Shown piece after piece: positions 29,101 through 35,565 of a stretch of DNA of 64,000 bases. This DNA comes from Rhodothermales bacterium (GTDB lineage Bacteria > Bacteroidota > Rhodothermia > Rhodothermales > VXPQ01), in contig JAJDWX010000040.1 in NCBI GenBank assembly GCA_022825385.1, positions 1 to 64,000 on the forward strand. The letters run 5' to 3'. Below the pieces are notes generated by a model. That model ran no database searches. It had not been told where the DNA came from and saw only the letters and a program-made list of their open reading frames with translations. Position 1 is the stretch's first letter; every line of letters begins with the position of its first letter. A program made the translations under genes and the position numbers.

Positions 29101-29994
29101 AGAGGAAACCGGATAGTGCCGCGCAATCGACGTAACGTACAGCGGCGGGTTGCACCTCCCCGTTCGGGTCGCGGCCGCCGCATTCGCGTTGCCGCCTGCG
29201 TCCGCGGCTACGCCCGCCGCCACGCCTACCGAGAAAGCGCCTGCGCCGCTGCACGTAATCGTGGCCGTATATACGTCGGAGGCCCCGGCGAACCCCGTCG
29301 CCTCGGCGCCGATAAGCGAAAGATCGTCCGCCGTAAAGCCCTCGACCGGCTCGCTGAACGTGAACGCGGCCACGAAAGGCCCTGTCGCAATCTGCGGAAC
29401 GCCGCTTATCTCAACGGTCGGAATATTGTCCACCTCCCAGGAGCGTTCGTCAAGACCGCCTGCAACAACCTCCGTATTGTCAAGAAGAACGCCGCTGTTC
29501 TTGCCCCTGATATCCTGCGAAGAAGAAAAAGCCAGCTCGACCGTTGCGTTAAGGCCCGCCAAGTCGCCGCCTTCTATGCGAACCCGGTATGTCTTAAAAC
29601 TCTGCTTGATAACCGACGGCGTGGCCGTCGTGCCGCGTATCTCGAAATCCGACGCGTCCACATCCTTTACCTTGCTGTCGAATCTTATCTCCCAGACAAG
29701 TATGTCCGCGCTCGCAGGAGAAGCCTGCGGAGAGAAACGCGCAATGTACTTGACGCGAGGCGCTGTCGTAGCGGCAAGCGTCTCGTTTGCAGACAGATAC
29801 GCTGCAAGGGGCGCGCTGAGAGGGGTTGCTTCAGCCGATCCGTTCGCGACGGCAAGGGGCGCGCCCGCGGCGCACAGAAACAGCGCAAGAAAGAATGCGG
29901 CGACCCCGCGATACGATCGACGCGCGCGCAGCGAACGAACGACGGGCGCAACGCCGTATGCAAGCGGATTATACATGACGAGGGAATAGAACAT
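20170..29994 (-). CDS. Giant multi-Ig surface protein with cadherin-like domains and C-terminal autotransporter-like beta-barrel
   Basis: A 3274-aa protein. A signal peptide lies at about residues 30-50 (FFLALFLCAAGAPLAVA). Residues of about 75 to 2575 are 23 tandem Ig-like units: about 18 of one type (TLTWKVTFSEGV..VDASDFTLTG...YEI.A.GGDLADLNATVTLAFASGQDI.D.AGN) and five of a second, Big_12-like type (VATFTFSEPVEGFTADD). A cadherin-like domain (about 2583-2693, ending VTVVDVNEAPQ) and another Ig-like domain follow. The last 370 residues alternate aromatic and polar positions (RWTFWGRGNAGRF, WSGYAGADYRLKG) and end in VRAIWPL, as in autotransporter barrels. It has no T9SS tail, unlike its neighbours. 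It is likely a long fibrous adhesin. The ATG at 29994 is used; an ATG six codons later is possible. Confidence 0.88.
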   Translation of the reverse strand: MFYSLVMYNPLAYGVAPVVRSLRARRSYRGVAAFFLALFLCAAGAPLAVANGSAEATPLSAPLAAYLSANETLAATTAPRVKYIARFSPQASPASADILVWEIRFDSKVKDVDASDFEIRGTTATPSVIKQSFKTYRVRIEGGDLAGLNATVELAFSSSQDIRGKNSGVLLDNTEVVAGGLDERSWEVDNIPTVEISGVPQIATGPFVAAFTFSEPVEGFTADDLSLIGAEATGFAGASDVYTATITCSGAGAFSVGVAAGVAADAGGNANAAAATRTGRCNPPLYVTSIARHYPVSSPSNADTLTWKVTFSEGVRNVDASDFTLAGATATLSVVWGAAGDAAYEIRAAGGDLAEFNGEVTLAFAPGHNIEATDGDPLADIMPTGANEPTYLLDNAPPSLTITGIPDPLNGAAVATFAFSEPVEGFTVEDVALANLSAGEFSGSGSVWTLAVACVANGSASVGAGANAALDRAGNGSAAASVATTCNAPPRVSSIKRESPPSSPTSADTLTWVVTFNEKVRNVDASDFTVTGTTASHEMLPPSGQKEYRIRVAGGDLAGLNGRVTLSFASDQDIADRKGARLVDTEPVNADERTYALRNDTDRTPPSVKISGVPQIATGPFVATFTFSEPVEGFTADDVWLASAKATGFAGTSDVYTATITCSGAGAFWVGVEAGVAADAGGNRNTAAIPQRGTCSPAPYVTSIARHDPVSSPTNADTLTWEVTFSEGVRNVDASDFTLAGATAALSVVSGVAGDTAYEIRAAGGDLADLNATVTLAFALGHNIESVDGDPLADATPTGTDEPTYLLDNAPPSLTITGVPYPLNGAAVATFAFSEAVEGFTVEDVALANLSAGAFSGSGSVWTLAVACVADGAASVGAAANAALDRAGNGSAAASVATTCNAPPRVSSIKRESPSVSPTSADTLTWVVKFNEKVRNVDAADFTVTGTTASHEMLPPSGQKEYRIRVAGGDLADLNGRVTLSFASDQDIADRKGARLVNTEPVNASEDTYEVDNASPASPPRVNAIARHDPVSSPTNADTLTWKVTFSEGVRNVDASDFTLVGATATLSVVLGEEGDAAYEIQAAGGDLADLNATVTLAFASGQDITNLAGRALVDTAPVGADERTYVLRNVTDTTAPLVSSIERHVPVASPTQADKLTWKVTFSEAVKGVDAGDFTLTGSTAALSVVSGEAGDDVYEIRASGGDLEDLNATVTLAFAEGQDITDMAGNALTDPSATGTYVVDNAAPKLSSIAWGDPGASPTKEDELTWKVTFGEAVKGVDAGDFTLTGSTATLSVVSGEAGDAAYEIKAAGGDLADLNATVTLAFDSGQDITDMAGNPLSTPADAREYVVDNAAPGLSSIVRHDPVSSPTQADTLTWKVTFAEPVTGVDASDFTLAGTTAALSVASGEAGDDVYEIQATGGDLATLNATVTLAFAAGQDITDLAGHALVDTMPAGADERAYVLNNVTDTTAPRALSMEGKDPMSSPTNADALTWKVTFSEAVKGVDASDFTLTGSEATLSVVFGEAGDDVYEIKAAGGDLADLNATVTLAFASGQNITDMAGNALTNPSAAGAYVVDNAAPGLSSITRSEPRSSPTNASTLTWKVTFGEDVENVTYDDFAVEGTTATPSVTGGPKAYDVSVVVNDLQGFTRTVALKFASRQDITDKVGNSFVASSSALGEYIVDKKKPLVDSVTPTGSSPTKADTLTWTVTFDEPVTGVDAGDFTLTGSSAALSVVSGKAGDAAYEIRAEGGDLTNLNATVKLGFDSGQNITDMAGNPLSTPATESSYVVDNDAPGLLSIMWSDPKSSPTNAKTLTWKMTFSEPVTGVDKNDFMLTGSSATLSVTDGPAVYYVEASGGNLAGLNATVKIKLDSNQNIKDIAGNDLASSSAESSYVVDNDAPGLSSISRSAPWYSRTNANTLTWKVTFDEAVRGVDKNDFAITGSSATLSVTGGLAAYYVKAEGGDLTNLNATVKLGFDSGQDITDMAGNALSTPSTKSSYVVDNAAPWVSSITRYNPGAKWTKAHMLTWKVTFDEAVTRINEGDFTLDGTSATLSVSGRGSVYYVKASGGDLADINNITVTLGFASGQDIEDLAGNSLTETKPTGDNHNHYYMDNEEPRVKSIRRSVPNSPRTNLDALTWQVTFEEAVTRVNEGDFTLAGPNRETVLSVSGRGSVYYVKASGGDLADINNITVTLGFASGQDIEDLAGNSLTEMKPTGDNHNHYYMDNEEPRVKSIRHSGSSLTNADELTWTVTFSEDVMGVDKDGTDFTVTGTGLGAADIDISVSMVEKRASHYTVTASGSKLMDFNGKVTLYFASRPSIKDIAGNALPRPDDKSDYLLDNIRPGVKVSGMPKPFPSGSEVKLTFTFDEPVTGFGASSFALKNASLLLDFPPGTLKRECNDEKTYCKQYDASVTTSASTGAQLLVTLMENGVRDAAGNGNSSRSVGSIVSGSTSPPFPPELARVSSDSAFSPSVTSIAREPLEDAPSRLSVLFWRVRFSEAMQKVDAQDFTFAGSPDSAQASVHLLEEGVYRVALSGAAAERASGSVTLAFASDQDIENLSGAPLASVVPTAVNDPVHVWGVTAGALSGMQSGPSFEQEAYAFFLPENRSGPFVVGQVTARDPTGALPAYLFKGAGEAPFALDAASGEVRYTGSGEDYESGPGAYALTATASRASGARAKASVIVTVVDVNEAPQALGAPGALSLEAGGEPAQKDMSAYFVDPDADALSFVAVSSAEQVASVRMAGGALAVAPLSAGEAIVTVTARDEAGLYAALEIAVSVSASSSDRARSLRTSLSAFGRAMGSEAVEMVTTRFEDTKAGAHMRLGGAALSCRGGCDAAPFVRLASQLAGIPAYGREEGASPWSGPGLAAPTQQRGLRPGMSADALLRGSAFRFSDGGDGDLAGRWTFWGRGNAGRFRGKPRPGLSLSGTIWSGYAGADYRLKGGAVAGVALSRASGEIEITSALNGASDASLRMTSVLPYARWSAGRGLSFWGLAGGGRGVSELAEAPGGLFQTDLFMTTGAVGASQSLGERFSLRADAFRVRIRSEETRGLEEVTGRSHRIRVAPSWKMRWTRGASRLHSSVSAGARLDGGDAERGLGAEAGLALGYAHAPSGITLDAKTRMLLVHEEEGFREWGASIAFAVKPSGASGVSLSVKPAWGEEASRAQDLWEGQTALREWAARSLSGPPREGFSPDRLDVEVGYGIVGVRGEKVTPFGRWTRDALGGDRLDVGAKASLPAGGAATAPRTLDVSFNRERRTLTVRAIWPLADR
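23283..23836 (-). repeat. Pair of near-identical 215-bp direct repeats, period 339 bp
   Basis: Copies at about 23283-23497 and 23622-23836 differ at only three positions I could find. The period is 339 bp (113 codons), one Ig unit, so the frame is kept. This is the most recent-looking single-domain duplication in the gene. Confidence 0.85.
26937..29420 (-). repeat. 1242-bp super-repeat inside the giant Ig gene (two copies)
   Basis: Within the N-terminal third of the giant gene, a four-domain block (type B, A, B, A) occurs twice with an exact period of 1242 bp (414 codons). The anchor TCTGCGGAAC is at 28149 and 29391, CGTAAAGTCCGACGCG at 27781 and 29023, and CGCGTTGCAT at 27289 and 28531. Outer limits are approximate. 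The high nucleotide similarity points to recent duplication or ongoing conversion. Confidence 0.85.
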
Positions 29995-30440
29995 GATCCG
30001 AAAAATCCAGACGTTTTCCCAGAAAACCGCCGCAAATGCAGGATTGCAACGGCCAATACCGCCTTCGTCAGCGGCTCGCCCCTATAGGATACGCAATCGA
30101 GAATCAATTTGTCAAGGATCTGTCAAGGCCCTTCCGACATGACGCCGCGGAGCCACGCAAGGGCCGCCCCGACAAGAATCACCGCATACGCTGGGGTCTG
30201 GGGCGCGCATTCTCGCGAAACATAGGGCCCGGGATCGGCTACGCCCTCGTAGCCTACCGCACGTTTATGGTTCGCGAGAAGGCGCGTCACAGACCCCAAA
30301 AACACCCCAACCTTAATTATTTAACCTCCAAATTTCCGCGCCTAAGTTTTTAAAGCACGCCCCAAAACAAGCCCCAAACCCGACCCCATAAAACCTCAAA
30401 AAAAAACAAGGCCCAGCCACCGCGAACCGCTCCACCCCCC
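29995..30440. other. 446-bp intergenic region between the giant gene and metG
   Basis: No convincing gene. It contains the 5' leader of the giant gene, a large imperfect inverted repeat (30192-30298, listed separately), and an AT-rich stretch (about 30300-30420) downstream of metG with several A-runs. A 60-codon minus-strand frame at 30123-30305 with one hydrophobic segment overlaps the inverted repeat and is not considered a reliable gene. Confidence 0.6.
30192..30298. repeat. Imperfect inverted repeat (28-bp arms, 51-nt spacer) with an inner hairpin
   Basis: Arm 30192-30219 and arm 30271-30298 are complementary at 25 of 28 positions (both ends read TGGGGTCTG / CAGACCCCA, and the inner ends TTCTCGCGAA / TTCGCGAGAA). 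The spacer contains a further 6-bp hairpin, GGCTAC-GCCCTC-GTAGCC. The element could fold as a long stem in RNA or as a cruciform. It lies upstream of the giant gene's start and downstream of metG's stop. There is no T-run typical of an intrinsic terminator immediately after either arm. Confidence 0.75.
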
Positions 30441-32192
30441 TTACCCCTGCGCCTGGGCCGCCCGCTGGCGCAGTTTCTCCAGCTGCGCGGCAATCTGCGC
30501 GTCCTCTATCTTCCGAAACAGAATTTCGGAGGTCCCCAGTTCGTGCCCGACCTCCAGCAAGGGCGCGCCCGCCTCGTCCCATCCGATCGAACCCGTGCCG
30601 CCGCCCGCCTCGCTCGAACGCACCCCCTCCAGCCGCAGCATGGACCGCAGCCGCGCGGCGCTGTGCGGAAGCGCCGGCTCCAGCAACACCGCCAGCGCGG
30701 CGCACAACTGCAACGATACGTGCACCGTGTTGGCGCAAGCGCGAAAATCGGTTTTGGCGGCGCGCCAGGGTTCCCTGTCGTTGAAATACTTGTTGCCGAG
30801 GCGGGCCAGCTGCATCGTTTCGAACACGGCCTCCCGGTTGCGAAACGTCTCGTAGCATTGGCCTATCCGGGCCGGAAATTCGGCCAGCGCGTCCAGCGTT
30901 CGCCCATCTTCCGGCGCGGCTTCCTCCAGGGGCGGCACCTTCCCGTCCGTATGCCTTGCGGCGAAGGTCAGCGCCCGATGGAAAAAATTCCCCAGCACGT
31001 CGGCCAGCTCCCCGTTGGCGCGCGCCTGAAAATCGCTCCAGCTGAAATCGGCGTCTTTCGTTTCCGGCAGCGTCGAGGCCATGGCGTAGCGGAGCGTATC
31101 GGCTGGAAATTCCTCCAGATATTCATGCAGCCACACGGCCCAGCCGCGGCTGGTGGATAATTTTTCCCCTTCGAGGTTCAGAAATTCATTGGCCGGGACA
31201 TTGTCCTCAAGCACGAATTCCCCATGCTCCATCAGCATGGCCGGAAACATGAGGCAATGGAACACGATGTTGTCCTTGCCTATGAAGTGCACCAGTTTGG
31301 TCCCCTCGTCCTGCCAGTACGTCTTCCAGGCGTCGGGATTCCCGGTCGCCGCCGCCCACTCCCGGGTGGCCGAAATATACCCGATGGGCGCGTCGAACCA
31401 TACGTAGATGACCTTGCCGCGCGCGTCTACGCCTGCGGCTTCCGCCACGTCCTCCGGAACCGGCACGCCCCAGGGCACGTCGCGGGTAATGGCGCGGTCC
31501 CGCAAGCCATCCTGGAACCAGCTCCGAATCTGCCCCAGCACGTTGGGTTTCCATTCCGGGTGCGTGGCGATCCATGCTTCCAGTTTCGGCTGCAAATCGC
31601 CCAGGGGCAGGTGCCAATGGGTGGTTTCGCGAAGCGCCGGCGTGGCGTCGGTCAATGTGCTCCGGGGATGGCCAAGTTCCGTCGGACTCAGGGAAATTCC
31701 GCATCGCTCGCACTGATCGCCGTACGCCTTTTCGTATCCGCACGCCGGACAGGTCCCCGTAACAAAACGGTCGGCCAGAAAAATCTCCGCTTCCGGGTCG
31801 TAGAGTTGCTTTTCGGTTTTCAAGCGAAAAAGCCCTTTTTCCGCCAGGCGGCGAAAAAAATCCTGACTGGTTTCCCGGTGCGTGTCGGAGGAGGTGCGCC
31901 CGTAGTAATCGAAACTCATCCCGAAACGCTTGAAACTGTCGCGAATCATCGGGTGATACTCGTCCACGATATCCTGCGGAGCAATGCCTTCCCGGTGCGC
32001 CCGCATCATGATGGCCACGCCGAATTCGTCGGACCCGCATACGTACAGCACGTCCCGCCCCTTCATGCGCTGGTAACGCACATAAAGATCGGCGGGCAGA
32101 TAGGCCCCCGCGAGATGCCCGAGGTGCAACGGACCGTTGGCGTACGGAAGCGCAGACGTAACAAGAATACGGTCGAAATCGCGCGCAGACAT
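30441..32192 (-). CDS. metG: Methionine--tRNA ligase
   Basis: Charges tRNA-Met and initiator tRNA. The 583-aa class I synthetase has the HIGH motif as HLGH (residues 23-26), the zinc knuckle CPACGYEKAYGDQCERCG, and the KMSKS loop as KLSTSRG. The anticodon-binding helical domain follows. The C-terminal EMAP/tRNA-binding domain found in longer bacterial MetRS is absent; the protein ends soon after ILFRKIEDAQIAAQLEKL, so it is a shorter form. The ATG at 32192 precedes the catalytic motif by a normal distance. It is flanked by surface-protein genes with no operon partner. Confidence 0.95.
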   Translation of the reverse strand: MSARDFDRILVTSALPYANGPLHLGHLAGAYLPADLYVRYQRMKGRDVLYVCGSDEFGVAIMMRAHREGIAPQDIVDEYHPMIRDSFKRFGMSFDYYGRTSSDTHRETSQDFFRRLAEKGLFRLKTEKQLYDPEAEIFLADRFVTGTCPACGYEKAYGDQCERCGISLSPTELGHPRSTLTDATPALRETTHWHLPLGDLQPKLEAWIATHPEWKPNVLGQIRSWFQDGLRDRAITRDVPWGVPVPEDVAEAAGVDARGKVIYVWFDAPIGYISATREWAAATGNPDAWKTYWQDEGTKLVHFIGKDNIVFHCLMFPAMLMEHGEFVLEDNVPANEFLNLEGEKLSTSRGWAVWLHEYLEEFPADTLRYAMASTLPETKDADFSWSDFQARANGELADVLGNFFHRALTFAARHTDGKVPPLEEAAPEDGRTLDALAEFPARIGQCYETFRNREAVFETMQLARLGNKYFNDREPWRAAKTDFRACANTVHVSLQLCAALAVLLEPALPHSAARLRSMLRLEGVRSSEAGGGTGSIGWDEAGAPLLEVGHELGTSEILFRKIEDAQIAAQLEKLRQRAAQAQG

Positions 32193-32270
32193 GGAAAACG
32201 CATACGGAACAGGATGAACGAACGGGCTACAGTACGACGCCCCCCGTTCGATGTTCGGAAAGCCGCCGGA

Positions 32271-35200
32271 TCACTTCACAAGCAACATCGCGCGCGTCCG
32301 CGTCTCGCTGCCCGCTTGCAAACGGTACAGGTACAGGCCGCTTGGCAAAGGGCCCGCCCCAAAGCGGACTTCATGCCGGCCCGCGGGCTGCGTCTGGTCA
32401 ACCAGGACCGCGACTTCCTGGCCCGCCACGTCGTACACCGCAAGGCGGACGGCCTCTGCGCGGGGCAATCCGTACCGGATCGTCGTTTCGGGGTTGAAGG
32501 GATTCGGGTAATTCTGTTCGAGCGCGAAGGCCGCAGGGAACTCCCCGTCCACGGATTCGATGGCGGTCGGCGAATCGTCGTCGTCCGTAATCGTAAGCGT
32601 GTGGACGCTGGCCGCGCCGACCGCGTACCCCGTTCCGCTCTGAATCGTCAGGATGACCGTCTCGTCCTCTTCGTCCGCCGCGTCGTCCGCGATCGTAATC
32701 GAAATCATGGCCGAACTGGAGCCGGACGAGACCGCCAGCGTCCCCGAAGCCCCCGCCGCGCCGGCGAGCGTATAGTCCTCGCCGAGCGTGGCCGTACCGG
32801 AAAGCGCATAGCGGATCGTAAGGTCCGAACGAGGCGCCGGACTAAGATTCATCATCGCCTGGACGACGCCCGCCGCTTCGCCCGCGCTGGACGCAGCAGA
32901 CGCAAAAGACGTCGCCGCCGTCGGTTCGTCGTTGTCCGTTACGGTAACCATCACGGTCGGGCCGCTCGACACGCCCGCGTACCCGCTTACGGAATGGGAA
33001 ATCGTTACCGTCTCGTTGTCCGTATCCGCATCGCGCTCGGGCGTAACCGTAATCGTTTGCGGCGTTCCCCAGTTCGCGGCGTCGAATCGGAGCGCGCCGG
33101 AAACGCTGGCCGCGCCCGCATCGCTCGAAGCAGGCGTAACCGTAACCGTCGCCCCGGGATTCGTGCGGAGCGCAACCGTATACGTTCCGCCCGCGCCGCC
33201 CTCCACAAGCGACAGCGTCAGGGCGCTTGCGTCTACGCCCGCGGTCGCCGGAACCTCGTCGTCGTCCACCGCCACCATGACTTCAGGCCCCATGGTTAGC
33301 GCGCCATAGCCCGTCACCGCGTGGGAAATAACCACGGTCTCGTCCTCCGCGTCGATATCGTCCTGCGGAGTAATCTCGACCGTTTGCGGCGTCTGCCAGT
33401 TCGTGGCGTCGAAGGCGAGGGCAGCCGAGACGGTCGCCGCGCCCGCATCGCTCGAAGACGGCGTAACCATAACCGCGCCCCCCGGATTCGTGGCGAGCGC
33501 AATCGTATACATTCCTGCGCCGCCGCCCTCGTTCACGGTAAGCGCCATCGTACTGACGGCAAGGTCCGGCGCGTCGTTGTCCGTAATCGTAAGGGCGTGC
33601 GCATCCGGGCTGCCCGTCCTGTATCCTGCGCCGCTCGACAGGGTCAGCACAACGGCTTCGTCCCCTTCCGTCACGTTGTCTTCCATAATGGCCACCGCAA
33701 TCATGGCCCGGGACGCCCCGGAGGATACGTCCAGCGTCCCGGAGGCGCCCGCCGCGCCGCGAATGGCGTAGTCCGCATCCAGGGTCGCCGCCCCGGAGAG
33801 CGCGTAACGAATCGTAATATCTTCGGAAGGAGCGGGATCGATGTTCACCATCACGTTGCGCATGCCCGCCGCCTCGCCTGCGCGCTGCGAAGACGCCGCA
33901 AAAGACACTTCGGGCGACGCCAGCGGCATGCCCGTCGCTTCTTCCGAGGGCGGACCATCCGGCGTCTGCTCCCGGGTCCCTATGACGCGCACCGTATACT
34001 CGACGCCCGCCGCAAGGCTGGAGATCGTATGCGCGGTCGCGGCCCCAACCACGCCTTGCCTGAGGTTCTCGTCGTACTCCTCGGCGCCCGATTTCCATTG
34101 CACCTTGTAGCCCGTCGCGTCCGCCAATGCATTCCACGACACGGCAAGTTGCAGCGCTTGCGGCGTAACGGACACGCCGGTAACCTGCCCGAGCGTCAGG
34201 GCCTCCGTGGAACCCGTCCCCGAAGCCGACCAGGCGCTGGCGCCCTCGGCGTTGCGCGCAAGCACCTGCACCTCGTAGGCCGTATTCCCGGAAAGCCCGG
34301 AGATCGTGGCGGACAACCCGGAAATCGTCGTGTTCGTTACTTCCGTCCAGGCGGAACCGCCCTGCTCCCGGTACCGGTAGTCGTAGTCGTTTATGTCCGG
34401 GCCTGCATTGGACGGAGCCGTCCAGGCCGCCAGCGCCGAGGACCACGAAAGCGCTGTGACGGTCGGCGCCGCCGGAGCAGACGGCGCCTCCCCGTCCTCG
34501 TCCGTCACGGTCACCGAAATCGTCGCGGTCGCAGACAGCGCCCGGTCCCCCGCGCCGCTCGTCGCGCGCGCGACCACCTCATACAGATTGTCTGCATTCG
34601 CATCCTGCGGGTCTTCGTAATTCGGCGCAACCCGGAAGGAAAGCGCGCCCTGGGGCGTAATCGAAAAAAGCGCGCCGTCCGAGCCGGACGCGATCGCATA
34701 GCCCGTCACGCTGTCCTCGTCGTTGCTGTCCGTCGCCTCTACTGCGCCCACCGTTACGCCGTTTTCCTGCACGGAAAAACTCGTCGGGGCGCCGAACGCA
34801 GGCGGGACGTTCGCGTTCTTGCGCACGAAAGAGAGCCTCGCCATAGGATGCTCGTCGGAAAATGGGGTCACGCCCTTGAGGCTCGTAATCGTTCCCTGGG
34901 GCACCGTGGCGGAATTCTGCAATGAGAACCCGGTTCCGTCCTCCGTTCCGGCGTCGTAGGCGAACAAGTCCATAGAAAGCGACGAGAGCCATTGGTCCTG
35001 ATCGTCAAGCAAAGACAAGCTGGAAACCCCGACGAACCAGTCCGGGCTGGGGCCAATCATGGACAAAAGGGTGAAGAGCGGGCGCGCCGTCGTGAAATTC
35101 ACGTCGAAGGCACTGGTTACGGTCGGGCTTCCTCCGATGTTTTGCCTCACAAGCGACGCATTCGAACCAGCGGCGTTCACTTCGATTACGAACGTCCCCG

Positions 35201-35462
35201 TGGCGCCCAGTTCGGCTACCCCCTCGACTCCGCTCGTGGCCGTGCCGCCGGATTCCCAGAAGGTTACGTTGTCGTTGTGCACGGCGCCCACCAGCGTGGT
35301 GAAATGCGCGCTGGATATCACGCCGCCGGGGACGCTGTCCGTGGTCCAGTTGCCCTGGAAGGTAACCTCGTAGGTAACCTGCGCCTGGGCTGGGGGCGCC
35401 AAGGCAGCAAGCGCCGCCGCCAGCGCCCAGGCGAAGAGCGTACGTCGGAATACGGTCGTCAT
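32271..35462 (-). CDS. Secreted spondin-domain multidomain protein with T9SS sorting domain
   Basis: A 1063-aa surface protein. Order: signal peptide (ending PPAQAQ); spondin N domain (about 28-215, with AHFTTLVGAVHNDNVTFWES and GPSPDWFVGV); a cadherin-like domain (FSVQENGVTVGAVEATDSND); two fibronectin type III domains; a Calx-beta-like domain; two beta-domains with the W.TPQTV.ITP pattern; a second Calx-beta-like domain; and a T9SS domain (AFALEQNYPNPFNPETTIR) over the last 90 residues. The ATG at 35462 gives a clean signal peptide; a start 11 codons upstream is possible. It is a tandem paralogue of 35566-36507. Spondin domains in animals are adhesive; the bacterial role is unknown. Confidence 0.92.
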   Translation of the reverse strand: MTTVFRRTLFAWALAAALAALAPPAQAQVTYEVTFQGNWTTDSVPGGVISSAHFTTLVGAVHNDNVTFWESGGTATSGVEGVAELGATGTFVIEVNAAGSNASLVRQNIGGSPTVTSAFDVNFTTARPLFTLLSMIGPSPDWFVGVSSLSLLDDQDQWLSSLSMDLFAYDAGTEDGTGFSLQNSATVPQGTITSLKGVTPFSDEHPMARLSFVRKNANVPPAFGAPTSFSVQENGVTVGAVEATDSNDEDSVTGYAIASGSDGALFSITPQGALSFRVAPNYEDPQDANADNLYEVVARATSGAGDRALSATATISVTVTDEDGEAPSAPAAPTVTALSWSSALAAWTAPSNAGPDINDYDYRYREQGGSAWTEVTNTTISGLSATISGLSGNTAYEVQVLARNAEGASAWSASGTGSTEALTLGQVTGVSVTPQALQLAVSWNALADATGYKVQWKSGAEEYDENLRQGVVGAATAHTISSLAAGVEYTVRVIGTREQTPDGPPSEEATGMPLASPEVSFAASSQRAGEAAGMRNVMVNIDPAPSEDITIRYALSGAATLDADYAIRGAAGASGTLDVSSGASRAMIAVAIMEDNVTEGDEAVVLTLSSGAGYRTGSPDAHALTITDNDAPDLAVSTMALTVNEGGGAGMYTIALATNPGGAVMVTPSSSDAGAATVSAALAFDATNWQTPQTVEITPQDDIDAEDETVVISHAVTGYGALTMGPEVMVAVDDDEVPATAGVDASALTLSLVEGGAGGTYTVALRTNPGATVTVTPASSDAGAASVSGALRFDAANWGTPQTITVTPERDADTDNETVTISHSVSGYAGVSSGPTVMVTVTDNDEPTAATSFASAASSAGEAAGVVQAMMNLSPAPRSDLTIRYALSGTATLGEDYTLAGAAGASGTLAVSSGSSSAMISITIADDAADEEDETVILTIQSGTGYAVGAASVHTLTITDDDDSPTAIESVDGEFPAAFALEQNYPNPFNPETTIRYGLPRAEAVRLAVYDVAGQEVAVLVDQTQPAGRHEVRFGAGPLPSGLYLYRLQAGSETRTRAMLLVK

Positions 35463-35565
35463 GGGATAATCAGGGTATATCCTTAACGAGATCAAACGGC
35501 GCGGCGTCCGGGACAGAACAGGCGGTCTGCGGCGCGCCGCCGCTTTGCGATGTTCAGAGCCGGGG

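Noticed and set aside
21367..29989. Several plus-strand frames opposite the giant gene (for example 25657-26613 and 28891-30087)
   Set aside because: They repeat with the period of the Ig units and are shadows of the repetitive minus-strand gene.
30123..30305. 60-codon minus-strand frame with a hydrophobic stretch
   Set aside because: It lies over the large inverted repeat, which explains its sequence pattern; no start signal or homology-like motif.
31224..33299. 691-codon plus-strand frame
   Set aside because: Antisense to metG and the spondin multidomain gene; Arg-rich low-complexity translation.
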